NCBI GenBank assembly: GCA_907163345.1
Contig: CAJQUN010000003.1
Coordinates: 25,869,879-25,933,878 of the forward strand
Reading direction: 5' to 3'
Source: Haberlea rhodopensis
Taxonomy: Eukaryota > Streptophyta > Magnoliopsida > Lamiales > Gesneriaceae
DNA length: 64,000 nucleotides
Shown in pieces: positions 45,568 through 57,138 of the stretch. Numbering within the stretch: position 1 is the stretch's first letter; each line of letters starts with the position of its first letter. The notes below the pieces were generated by a model, which had not been told where the DNA came from, did no database searches, and worked only from the letters and a program-made list of their open reading frames with translations. A program made the position numbers and the translations under genes.

Positions 45568-48500
45568 ATGTTAGCTATTAACCCGGAGAACCTCAATGAG
45601 GAGGTTGGGGATATGGGCAGTATGAATGCCAGTATTGCTAAGCTGAATCCTTTACCGCCACCTGCTGTGGGCGTGGAGCCCAGTGCACAGATGTTATTAC
45701 CTGGGGAGCTCAGTTGGACACAGTTTCTGAACTTCCATCCACCTATATTTGAGGGGATTGAGTCTGGTGAAGCAGCCGAAGAGTGGCTGGAGTGGATAGA
45801 GCAGATACTTGTGACTGCGCCCTGTGCACGTACCGCATGGCTGAGGTTGGTTGAGTTTCAGATGGCGAAGAAGCCTTCTATGTGGTGGAAGACTACTATG
45901 ATGGAGCTGAGAGCTCAAGGTGTAGTAGTTGACTGGACTGTATTCAGAACCCGGTTCCTTAACCGGTATTTTTCTGCAGCTGCCAGGCAATTAAAGGAAG
46001 ATGAGTTCATAATTTAAAGCAGGGCAACCTGTCAGTGTCAGACTATGCTATGCAGTATTCCTCATTATTGAGGTATGTACCTCATGTCGCTGTGAACAGT
46101 CATGCCAAGATGAGAAACTTTCTGAAGGAACTGAGACCAGAACTATTTGATCGGGTTGTCTCTAACAACCCCAGCTCTTTTGATGACTCCCTGACCCGGG
46201 CAGAGTTGACAGAGATTGCAGTGGACGCGTACAAGGAAGTTGTACCCCCTTTCATACCACCACAAAGACCGGTTGGTGATAGCCTGAGGCCACGAGGGGA
46301 CCAGTTCAAGCCTCGTGGGGCCTCATCATCTTCTAGATTTGGTGGGAAGAAGTCTCAAGGTCAGAAGCAAAGCAATCGGGGACCTACACAGGGGAGTAAG
46401 ACAGGAGGGAACAGGTGTGACCACTGCGGAGGATTTCATGTGTCACGTGACTGCCGAGGTTGTTATGTTTGTGGCAGGGTGGGCCACCTAGCTCGGAATT
46501 GCCCCAATCGGGCAGGTCAGGCAGACTCAGGGCCGAATAGGCCAAGATTTGACGCTAGGGCGGCACCACCGAGACATCAGTTTGCACCTCGACCACAGGG
46601 AGGTCAGGCGGCAGGACCGCCGCAGGGTCAGGTGTATGCACTGACTCGGGAGCAGGATGAGGCAGCCCCGGAGGAGGTCATTGCTGGTACGTGTCATTTA
46701 TTTACGTACCCTGCATTTTTATTGATAGATACATGTGCTTCCCACTCTTTTGTATCTGCTGCTTTTGTGGAGAGACACCGCTTGTGCTCGTATCTGTTAC
46801 CCACGCCTCTCATGGTCTCGACACCCACGGGGAAGCATGTGATTGCAGACCGGCTGTTATCTGATTGCCTCATTTATTTTGAGGGCAATGATCTGAGGGC
46901 CGATCTGATTCAGTTAGAGATGGCAGATTTTGACAGCATTGTCGGCATTGATTTATTGAGCAGATACCGAGCTGTGGTAGATTACCGACAGAGGATGGTA
47001 CGTTTTCTGTCTGATCAGGGGTTCCAGTGGACCTTTTATGGGGATGGCTCTCGTCCAAAGATTCCAGTGATCTCAACGGTTAAGATGTCACGGTTATTGG
47101 AACGCGGCCACACGGGCTACCTTATTTATGCCGTGGATGCATCAGAAGAGAAGGAAGTGAGAGCCGAGGACATTCCGGTCGTGGCGGAGTTCATTGATGT
47201 ATTCCCGGTTGAGATTCCAGGGTTTCCGCCGATCAGAGATGTGGAGTTTGCCATCGAGCTACTGCCGGGGACATCAGCCATTTCTCGTGCCCCATACAGG
47301 ATGGCGCCGGCAGAGCTGAGGGAGCTGAAGGTACAGTTACAGGAACTCCTCGACAAGGGATACATTCGTCCTAGTGTATCGCCTTGGGGTGCACCAGTCT
47401 TGTTCGTGAAGAAAAAGGACGGTTCGATGCGCCTGTGTATCGATTACCGTCAATTGAACAAAGTGACTATTAAGAACAAGTACCCTCTTCCGAGGATTGA
47501 TGATTTATTTGATCAGCTTCAGGGCACAGAGATTTACTCAAAGATTGACTTGAGGTCAGGCTACCACCAGATACGGGTTAGAGCTGACGATATCCAAAAG
47601 ATAGCTTTTAGAACTAGGTATGGACACTACGAGTTCTTGGTGATGCCATTCGGGGTGACGAATGCCCCGGCTGTCTTTATGAGCTTGATGAACCGAGTAT
47701 TTCAGGAGTACCTTGATCAGTTTGTGATCGTATTCATTGATGACATCCTTGTCTATTCATGAAGTGAAGAGGAACATGCTATTCATTTAAGGACAGTACT
47801 ACAGATCCTCAGGGATCACCAGTTGTACGCCAAACTCAGCAAGTGTGAGTTTTGGCTGAGCAGTGTATCATTCTTGGGTCACATTATCTCTCGAGAGGGG
47901 ATATCAGTAGATCCCAGGAAGATTGAGGCAGTTATGGATTGGTCCGCCCCTACTTCAGTCAGTGAGATTCAAAGTTTTCTTGGTTTGGCTGGCTATTATC
48001 GACGTTTCGTCGAGGGTTTCTCAAAGATCGCCAAGCCACATACACAGTTGACTCAGAAAGGAGTTCCATTCCTTTGAACGGAAGCTTGTGAGTAGAGTTT
48101 CCGGGAGTTAAAGCACAGATTGACTTCAGCACCAGTGTTGGTGATTCCCAGGGAGAACAAGGGGTTCGTTCTCTATAGCGACGCATCGCTTCAAGGTCTA
48201 GGATGCGTACTGATGCAGGAAAGGCATGTAGTGGCTTATGCTTCGAGACAGTTGAAGCCACACAAGACGAGGTATCCAGTCCATGATCTGGAGCTAGCAG
48301 CTATAGTGTTCGCCTTGAAGATATGGCGACACTACTTATATGGTACCTCATTTACCATTTTCACTGATCACAAGAGCCTGAAGTTCTTATTTACACAGGC
48401 TGAGTTGAATATGAGGCAGAGGAGATGGATGGATTTATTGAAGGATTATGATTGTGAAATCCTATACCATCCCGAGAAAGCAAATTTGACAGCCGATGCT

Positions 48501-50072
48501 TTGAGTCGGAAGGTGAGGAGCACAACAGAGGATGTCATGTATGTATCAGCTATGATGGGCTCCTACTGTCAGTTGGGGTTTGATTATGATGTATCTACTT
48601 CACCAGTACAGGTATTGACCTTGCTAGCTGAGCCAATCATTTATGAACACATCCGGATGGCTTAGGGGACCGACGCAGAGGTTCAGATATGGATGTCAGT
48701 GGTTCATTCAGGTCAGCCATCGAGATTCAGAGTGGCTGAGGATGATTCTCTGAGGCTTGGCGACAGATGGGTGGTTCCAGATACACCCGAGTTGCGACAG
48801 GGTATATTACAGCGAGCTCATTGCAGCAGGATGAGTATCCACCCAGGCGGGAAGAAGATGTATAAGGATTTATGCAGCCAGTTCTGGTGGAGGCAAATGA
48901 AACAGGATGTTACTTCATTCGTCAAGCGCTGTTTGATTTGTCAGCAGGTGAAGGCTGAGAGGCAGAGGCCCGGTGGTGAGCTAAGGAGTTTGGAGATACT
49001 CGAGTGGAAGTGGCAGCATGTGTCTATGGATTTCGTGACCCACTTACCGAGGACTGTTTCGGGTTTTGATGCCATATGGGTAGTCGTCGACAGATTGACT
49101 AAGAGTGCTCATTTCATTCCCTACTGTATGACCTTCACATACCTAAGGATGGCTCAGTTATATATCAGAGATGTGGTAAGACTGCACGGGATCCCTGTTT
49201 CGATTGTGTCTGATCGAGATCCGCGGTTCACATCTCACTTCTGGGAGGGTCTTCAGTCAGCCCTGGGCACAGAGTTAAGGTTGAGCACAACATATCATCC
49301 CCAGACGGACGGACAGACCGAGCGTACCATACAGACGCTCGAGGATATGTTACGGGCTTGTGTGTTGGAGTTTGACACTTCTTGGCAGGACTCAGTAGCC
49401 TTGGTGGAATTTTCTTATAATAACAGTTACAAGGCTAGCATACAGATGGCTCCATTTGAAGCCCTATATGGCAGGCGTTGCAGGTCGCCTTTGTGTTGGG
49501 ATGATGTGGACCGTAAATCGGTCGGAGGACCAGAGTTGGTCCAGGATATGGAAGAAAAGGTAAAGGTCATCAAGAGAAAGATGAAGGCAGCTCAGGACAG
49601 ACAGGTAGCGTATGCCAATCAGCGGCGAAGGCCGTTGGAGTTTCAGTTGGGCGACAGGGTCTTTCTGAAGATCTCACCTTTCAGGGGTATGGTACGGTTT
49701 GGTATGCGGGGGAAGTTATCCCCGAGATATGTAGGGCCGTATGAGATCTTGCAGCGTGTTGGTACTCTGGCGTACCGTTTGGCTTTACCGCCCTCTCTGT
49801 CCGGCATACACGATGTGCTTCATGTGTCTATGTTGCGGAAGTACGAGCCAGATCCTTCTCATGTGTTGCAGCCTTCTGAGGTTCAGATAGAGTCCGATGT
49901 TTCCTATGTGGAGCGGCCTATCAGGATTCTGGATCGGGCAGATCGCAGACTACGAAACAAAGTTATTCCTATGGTCAAAGTTTGATGGGATCGTAGGGGT
50001 GTCGAGGAGGCCACGTGGGAGACGGAGCGACACATGGTGCAGCACTATCCAGAACTGTTTTACGGTATGTGA
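45568..50072 (+). pseudogene. Gag-Pol of element C, inactivated
   Basis: Starts at ATG 45568 (MLAINPENLNEEVGDMG). It has the same domains as element A: gag, knuckle CYVCGRVGHLARNC, protease, RT (CIDYRQLNK, FIDDILVYS), RNase H, integrase (zinc-binding H-H-C-C around HCSRMSIHPG and CLICQQ; catalytic SMDFVTH, SDRDPRFTSHFW) and a chromodomain-like end. Breaks: a one-base shift near 46010 in gag; TGA at 47760; TGA at 48075; TAG at 48093; TAG at 48663; TGA at 49983. The protease active site reads DTC instead of DTG. Several stops look like C-to-T or G-to-A changes of Trp, Gln or Arg codons, as expected from deamination of methylated DNA. The integrase frame 48693-49985 is still open. Confidence 0.9.
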
Positions 50073-50126
50073 TATATGATTTGTTTTATATTGGGTAAGT
50101 GCATGCTGATTTCGAGGACGAAATCT

Positions 50127-50143
50127 TTTAAGTAGGGGAGTAT
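50127..50143 (+). other. Polypurine tract of element C
   Basis: AAGTAGGGGAGTAT directly before the 3' LTR, identical to that of element A. Confidence 0.8.
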
Positions 50144-51301
50144 TATGATATCCCCGAAATGATTATGTGATTTTAATCATTAATTTAATTATGATGATTT
50201 TAGTGTTAATTCATGGGGTTGAATTGATATTATTAGGGAGATGCATTTCAGGGTGCATGTGATATATGTTGGGATTTTGGGGTTGTGGCATGATTATTTG
50301 GGGTGTGTGTTATTTGTTTTGGTGAAGCATGTTTAAATGGGAATTGAAGTATTTTATTGAGAAAATACTATAAATATCATGTGAGGAGATTTTAATACAT
50401 CGTGCTAAATACCGAGACCAAAACATAACACATCATACCACCCAACACCCAACCACCCCCCAACCCATGCTGATGACATAGCATAGGCTGATATACCCCC
50501 CACTTGGCACAATCATTCAACTCATCTCCTCCACTCCAAATCTCGCCCTTTCTCTCCCAAATAATCTCCAGCACCTGCTAAGAAAATTTGAGAGAAGCAC
50601 TTCCATTTTCATTGCTTGGAGACCTTCCAAAAATCGAAGCAAAGTAGGGTGAGAAACCATGCTCTGGTTTTGGTTTATGTTTGGTTGAGTTCAAGTTTTT
50701 ATTTGGTGTGAAAATGGCATGCTAGCTTAGGTTTCTTTAAACAGTCGATTTAAATGATTACATGGTGTTGTTATGAAGCTTCCAGTATGTTTCCTTGAGC
50801 ATGTTGCATATTTTATGTGAAGGATTTAAGCATGTAAAATATAGTGTTCAAAAATCTGGGTAAGGTGAGTGCCCTGTTTTTCTGGAAAATATGGGATGGG
50901 AGTGAAGTTGTGAAGGTGTTATCATGTTTGTTAGCTAGGTTTTGGTAAACCTTCAATCCAAGTTCATTTATGATGTTTTCGTGAAGTACCTAACATGTTT
51001 ACTTGAGCATGAAACATGTGTTATGTGGTAGATTTAATTTCTTGAAAGTAGGTACTCGAAAATCTGGGCAGAAGGATAATGCCCTGTTCTTCAGAAAGTT
51101 TGGTTGAGTACTTATGTAAATGGACGATTTTGATGCATGTTGGGTTGCGTTTGGGGTATAACTTTTATATGAATACACTCAGGGTAGTGTACTGTAGCTA
51201 CTAGCATAATTGTTTAAGCATGTGGTGTATCTTATATGCTAGATAGAAGGGTATGAAAACGAGTGTTCGGAAATCTGGAAAATAGCGCGCACAGAGCATG
51301 T

Positions 51302-51432
51302 GGCGATCGATCGCTACAAACGAGGCGATCGATCGCCGAAGGTCAGTGACCAAAATCAAAGGTAAGTGATCGATCGCCATGGGCCAGTGAAGTCTGGCGA
51401 TCGATCGCCTCGAGGTAGCGATCGATCGCCAG
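51302..51432. repeat. GCGATCGATCGC palindrome array, element C
   Basis: Five boxes; one is weakened to GTGATCGATCGCC. The last box ends about 50 bp before the TATA box. Confidence 0.9.
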
Positions 51433-51479
51433 AGGCAGAATAATGAAAAATGAAAGTTTGTTGGATTTTGATTTTGGAC

Positions 51480-51487
51480 TATAAATT
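51480..51487 (+). promoter_or_regulatory. Probable TATA box of the element C LTR
   Basis: CTATAAATTGG lies between the palindrome array and the R-like region. A start about 30 nt downstream would fall near 51510, where the tandemly repeated segment begins (51503). Confidence 0.6.
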
Positions 51488-51834
51488 GGCATCTAATATT
51501 GTGTTGTACACTGGTGTAGAGCCTTCATAGATAGCTACACAGCGCAGGGGATAGAGTCCGGCAACACACTGTATTTTGGAAAGGTACGTAAGTGACGTAC
51601 GGGCATCCCAACGGTAACATGTATTAAATGTTCATTAATTGACATATGATAAGATGCAAAGTGGTGTGTTATGATACATGTTATTATGCATTGTTGTTGC
51701 ATATGTATGTTGTGGAATAAAGAGTGTGTATTCCACGAGTCAGGGTTATCGAAGTGATGATTTTTAATGCTTACGCTTATACCGCTAAAAATGTGGAGCA
51801 AGCCTTGCACATGGAGGTGGGGTATACCATACTA

Positions 51835-51943
51835 AGCGGGGAAGAAGGTACCGCTAGTTTGAAAAGCGGGGAAGAAGGTACCGCTAGCGGGGAAGAAGGT
51901 ACCGCTTGTTATGAAATAATGAAGCGGGGAAGATGGTACCGCT
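51835..51943 (+). repeat. AGCGG/CCGCT hairpin array, element C
   Basis: Four 21-base units (51835-51855, 51865-51885, 51886-51906, 51923-51943). Each has AGCGG and CCGCT arms around the loop GGAAGAAGGTA; the last has one loop change. Confidence 0.88.
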
Positions 51944-52509
51944 CATTATGAAGTTAAGAAGTAAGAAGCATTAAAATACACTGATGATAAACTGACTAAG
52001 AAAGAAGTAAAGATTTAAGAAGTGAAGTAATGTCATGACATTCATATAAGCCATAACATCATACATTGAATTGATTTTGAGTTATGGTACAGGGACAACC
52101 AATGGGCATTTTAAATGCATTGGAAATACAGGAAGTATTTCATATCTATGATTATGCATTATGTTTTACATTCATATTATGTTGAATATGAATTATGATG
52201 TGCTCATGTGTTGGGGGTTGTCTTTGTAGGTGCTTTTGATGATGAGAACCAGGGTCGGGGTTGAAACGCTGAGCTGTAAGGAGTGCTACAGGATTGGCTG
52301 TATAGAGAGTCACTTTTATATAGTTTCTACAAGCGGTAGAGTAAAGCTATATTGTAGTACCTTTTGTTAGGAATGTGTATATTCCTTTTTGAACTTTTGG
52401 CACTGTAATCTCTTAAGCTCAGGTTATCAACACGGTCTATTACTCTGATTATGTATGATTAGTTCTCTTAATTGCACCTAATATCTGGTTTAGATAACGG
52501 GGTCTTACA

Positions 52510-53490
52510 GTTGTACACTTGTGTAGAGCCATCACAGGTAGCCACACAACGCAGGGGATAGAGTCCTGCAATATACCATATTTTGGAAAGGTACGTAAGC
52601 GACGTACGGGCATCCCAACGGTAACATGTATTTTATGTTTGTCCATTTGACACATGATAGATGCAAAGTTGTGCATTATGAGTATGATACATGTTGTTAT
52701 GCATTGTTGTTGCATATGTTTGTTGTGGAATAAATGGTGTGTATTCCACGAGTCAGGGTTATCACAGTGATGATTTTAATGCTTACCGCTTATACCGCTA
52801 AAAATGTGGAGCGGGAGGGGGGAGGCTCGCTTGCACATGGAGGCGAGGTTTACCATACGAAGCGAGGATAGAAATACCGCTTGTATGAAGAAGCGAGGGA
52901 AGGGTTCCGCTTGTTCTAAAGTTATGAAGCGAGGGGCATTAAAATACACTGATGATAAACTGACTAAGGATTGAAGTAAAGATTTAAGAAGTAATGATAT
53001 GTCATGACATTGATTTAAAGAAACCATAATATCATGTATTGTTTTGATTATGAGTTATGGTACAGGGACAACCAAAATGGGCGTTTTAAATGCAGTGGAA
53101 ATTCAGGAAGTATCTTATGCCTATGATTTATGCATTTATGCTTTATATTCATATTATGATTGATATGAACTATGATATGCTCATGTGTTTGGGGTTGTCT
53201 TTGTAGGTACTTTTGACAATGAGAACCAGGGTCGGGGTTGATACGCTGAGCTGTAAGGAGTGCTACCGGATTAGCAGAATAGAGAATTACTTTTGTATAG
53301 CTTCTACAAAGTGTAGAGTAAGACTATAGTTTAGTAACATTTTGTAGGAATATGTATGATTCCTTTTTGAACTTTTGGTACTGTAATCTCCTAAGCTCAG
53401 GATTATCAACACGACATAATACTCTGATTTATGAATGATTAGTTCTCTTATTTGCACCTTAGTATCTTGTATAGATAACGGGGTCTCACA
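52510..53490 (+). repeat. Second R-U5-like segment in tandem with the C LTR
   Basis: Aligns with 51503-52509 from the predicted transcription start to the LTR end, including the GTACGT hairpin (52591-52607), a variant hairpin array (about 52795-52935), panhandle arms and a GGGGTCTCACA end. It has no U3. Divergence from the first copy is substantial. Confidence 0.8.
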
Positions 53491-54464
53491 CAAGGAGATA
53501 AAGTCCTTCGACATCTCCATTTTGGAACAAAGGTATTTAGTGAGACGTACGGGCATCGGACGGTAAAACGTATTTTTACGCATTGAATTTGGTTATGCAT
53601 TATGTTTGTGTACATGGGCTTGGTTATGCATTATGGTTGCATACATGGGCTTGATTATGCATTATGGTTGCATACATACATGGAATGCATTGGTGCATTT
53701 GATTGTGAGTCGAGGTTATATTCCAGTGATGAAGAATTCTTGCCGCCTTCATGTCGAAGCGATGATAGAATACTTGCCACTGTCATATTACAGCGATGAA
53801 GAATATTTGCCTCAAATATGTCGAAGCAAAGGATAATTCCACTATCATATTATTATTGTGAGGGTTATTATGCCGCTAATATGTCGAAGCGAGGGGTATT
53901 AATGCTGATGTCATGTAAACGCGAGGGGTATTATGCCACTGATATAATAAGACTGGAAATGACCATTAGTATACATGGAATGGATGCATGTCATGACTTA
54001 CATTATTAATATTATAATCTATTGGTTATGATTGTGGTACAGGGACAACCAAAGGGAGCATTTAAATGTAATAAATACAGGAAGTGATTCGTATTTACGG
54101 TTTATGCATTTCTAAATATAATCATATTATTGTGAATATGGTTTGTTACATGCTCATGGTTTTGGGGTTGTTCCTGTAGGTACATTTTGGGCGGAAGGGA
54201 TGAGGCGGGTTGATGCGGTGAGCTAGTGATGAGTGCTTTTGGTATAACAGACGTGCTTCTTTTGTATAGTCTCTACTCTAGGAGTAGTGTAAAGCTATAT
54301 GATTAACATTCATTTGGTTTAGAATGTAATTAATCCTTTTGGAATTTTATTTTGGCACTGTAATCTTAACAGCTCAAGGCATCAACACGAACTTTATATT
54401 CTAATAGATGTATGTTAGCTCTACTAACGCCTTTAATCCGCACTTAAGGAACTAGGGTCCTTAT
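53491..54464 (+). repeat. Third R-U5-like segment (element A family)
   Basis: Begins inside R (AAGGAGATAAAGTCC) and matches the transcribed part of the A LTR in forward orientation: a degraded GTACGT hairpin, GAAGCG/CCGCT array (about 53735-53945), panhandle arms (54038-54050 and 54167-54178), ending GGGTCCTTAT. It is followed by a primer-binding site. Confidence 0.75.
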
Positions 54465-54468
54465 TTAG

Positions 54469-54480
54469 TGGTATCAGAGC
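54469..54480 (+). other. Primer-binding site after the third R-U5 segment
   Basis: TGGTATCAGAGC, followed by CAGGTTAGAGAACCCGGG as in element A. Confidence 0.8.
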
Positions 54481-54678
54481 CAGGTTAGAGAACCCGGGAA
54501 TGAGTGAAGGGTAGCCTTAGCAACTTGTTGGCTAGGTGTCTACATATGAGCATGTTTATGCATGTGGTGCATACTGGTGTATATACTTGTTATACTAACA
54601 TGCTTATTGTTATTCATGTTATCTAACGGTGTAACATATGTATTGTTTTGGAATTGTTGTTAACCCTTGTATTACAGC

Positions 54679-54732
54679 ATGGCGGCCACAAATTTGGGGA
54701 ACCTCAATGAGGAGGTAGGCAATGTAGATTAA
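54679..54732 (+). pseudogene. Truncated Gypsy gag start
   Basis: MAATNLGNLNEEVGNVD then stop. It matches the first residues of gag in elements A and C, then breaks abruptly into unrelated sequence near 54729. Confidence 0.7.
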
Positions 54733-56043
54733 TTTGCTTAAACAGCGGAAGATTTATTTCAATTGTCCTGTCAAATGGCCCAAAAAAAAATTTCGCTTTT
54801 AGGTGATACATATAAAATGATACAGAAAATATTAAATCCAGTTACTCTAACAACTACTGGGACTCAAAACATAAAACATAAACCTGAGCTCGCTCACAAG
54901 GAGCTCTGGTATTCATCGATGCTTCATCTCGAGCATCCGCAGTACGTCCACCTGTACCACTTGTCAAGCCCATACAACAAAGACATGACAGCCCCCCGCG
55001 AAGAGGGTCAAAACCTAGTACTAGAAATAAATAGTTCATGTCAAGAATGACAAAGTATCTTGCAATGCATACCATGTATGAATGTGATGTATGAATGGGT
55101 ATAAAGATTCGAATCTCAAGATACCAATATCGGAGTCCAAAGGAAGGTATCATCAATCAATATCAGCTCGAGCTTAGGGTAACATCACAGACACTTTGCG
55201 CTAGGAGAATCATCATGTGATGTGCTCGTTATCCCTTGTGTCTAGGACCGGTAGCAACGCGCGTGACTACAGTCGCTACCTACACTGCGTGTCATCGTCG
55301 TGCCCGCCGTCCCCGACACTCAGAGTAAATCAACTCAGTTCATCAAGGATATCAAAGAAATGGATAGATCAATATGATATGCCCATGAATCATCTATGCA
55401 TAATATGACATATGCAACTCAATATGTCGTGCAATCTCATGTGAAAATCAATACATATCATGTAATTCACATATCTTGTACTACAATGTATCTCAACATG
55501 TCATATAGTCACATAAGAATCACATAGTGACAATTAAATCATATAAATCAATTAATGACATGTAAAATCATACAATAGCATCATAATACACGTCTTCGTC
55601 AGACGTCATGATAAAACTCATTTCTACGTACCACGGACCAGAACTAACTTTACCGAGTGCTCCTCAACAACCCCGAGATTATTAAACCTGGTCATATATA
55701 CTACAAAATTATCACTAAATGTTTAAGTACGCACAATATCTAACTCAAGTTTTAAGGATGATTCCTAATGCTTTCCTTCAAAAATTCAGACTGACCCATC
55801 TTTTTACAAAATTGATAATAAATTCATATGATGTCCAAATGACTCGATCCTGGTGCACAAAGTTCAAAAATCGAAGGAGTTCATTTCTTATTTGATGATG
55901 TCAAGCTGGTTCCTTCATCTAAAAGTAATTTATATACTAAAAACGTAGACTTTAAAATTCTATTTTCCAGCCTAAGCTGTTTTAGTAAAATCGCAATAAC
56001 GTTTTCATTTTAATTCTAAATTACGTGATTCTAGTGGCAAACG
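54733..56043. repeat. Unclassified repeat-like DNA
   Basis: No homology to the other LTRs here that I can see and no convincing ORF. Composition and phrases such as GACAGCCCCCCGCGAAGAGG and CGCAATAACGTTTTCATTTT suggest another LTR, truncated against the gag start. Confidence 0.35.
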
Positions 56044-56842
56044 TGTGATGCCCGGGAAGTAATGGTGTTAATCCCGGTGTGATAATGATCCTCAATGGAT
56101 TTTAATTGTGGCAATTATGAATTAATTACGGTGTTGAGACACCCGAGGATGTTAAATCGGGTATTTGGAATCTTTGGATCCAAAGGTTGAGATTGTATTC
56201 ACATCGTGGTGAAAAACCTTGGAATTGGGTTTTTGGTGGTATCTGGGGTCCGAGGTACTTTGTATTGGGGCTGGTATTGAAAATTGAGGTTTGGAAGATA
56301 ATTATTGAAAACAGAAGATTTTTAATGAATCATAATGTATTTGTGGAGGAATTGGTATTTTGGAGCTTTGGTGCTATATATACAAAATGGACTCGGTGTT
56401 CCGTCATTGCACAGATTTCTCTCTCTATCTCCTCTCTCCCGCGTTCATTCCCCCCAAAACCCTTCACTTTTCCTTTGGAGGAAAAATGGCTGGAAGTTCG
56501 GCTCGGGAGCCGGATTTCTCGAAGATAATCAGGTATTATTCTTCCCCTCGTCCTTATCTTCGATTTGACGGTAGTATTGTGGTTTTTGGTTAGGTTGGGT
56601 TGGATTTGGAATTTGGGGATTTTTGGTTAAAATCCAAAATTGTGTTTTTGGTGTTTTTATTGGTTGTTAAAGGAGTATTTGAGGTGTTGAAGGAGTTAGG
56701 GGTGTTGCTTTTGAGTTTGGGTATGAAAAACCCCATTAATGCTCGAATTTTTCGGAAACTCGCAAGTCGCGATCGATCGCGGCTTGGCGCCGATCGATCG
56801 CGACATTATACTGATTTTGGGGAGACGATGAACAGTCACGGC
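56044..56842 (+). repeat. LTR D, left part (split by element E)
   Basis: Starts TGTGATGCCCGGG and matches the reverse complement of 37870-38150. It includes the first two palindrome boxes (about 56768-56806), then is cut by element E. The ORFs at 56187-56962 are unrelated reading frames of LTR sequence. Confidence 0.7.
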
Positions 56843-57138
56843 TGTAAGGCCCCAACACTTAAACTCGTCAATAGTTCATTTATGACGTCGTATGTGAATA
56901 AATTTTTCATTTTCTTTTCATTCTTTAAAAAGAATCATTACATGTTTCCCATAATCCCATGACATAACCAATGTTCAACATTATATGATCATCTCGACCA
57001 ACAAATAGACTCAGGGGTTTCACCCAATACCATCCCCATTACACCACTTTTACATTGCGGGTTTTTATAAAAATTTGGGCAGAGTCTCCCCACAAACTGA
57101 GCTATCCAGAAATAAAAACACATCACATAATATAACTC
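56843..57138 (-). repeat. Left LTR piece of element E
   Basis: Nearly identical to 58705-59000 (I see only a few substitutions), then diverges at once at AATATAACTC. This is a sharp deletion or recombination junction. Confidence 0.85.

Larger units (their letters stand above)
45297..52509 (+). mobile_element. Ty3/Gypsy element C, 5' LTR almost entirely missing
   Basis: Only the last 52 bases of the 5' LTR remain (45297-45348). They match 52458-52509, the end of the 3' LTR, nearly base for base. Primer-binding site, gag-pol, polypurine tract and a full 3' LTR follow on plus. It is related to element A but clearly diverged and carries many nonsense changes. Confidence 0.88.
50144..52509 (+). 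repeat. 3' LTR of element C
   Basis: About 2366 bp from TATGATATCCCC (the expected TG start is mutated to TA) to GGGGTCTTACA. Landmarks in order: palindrome array 51302-51432, TATA box 51480-51487, predicted start near 51510, GTACGT hairpin 51584-51600, AGCGG/CCGCT hairpin array 51835-51943, panhandle arms near 52090 and 52210. Confidence 0.88.

Noticed and set aside
56187..56962. Several plus ORFs of 77-120 residues
   Set aside because: They overlap in different frames inside LTR D and run through its palindrome boxes and into element E.
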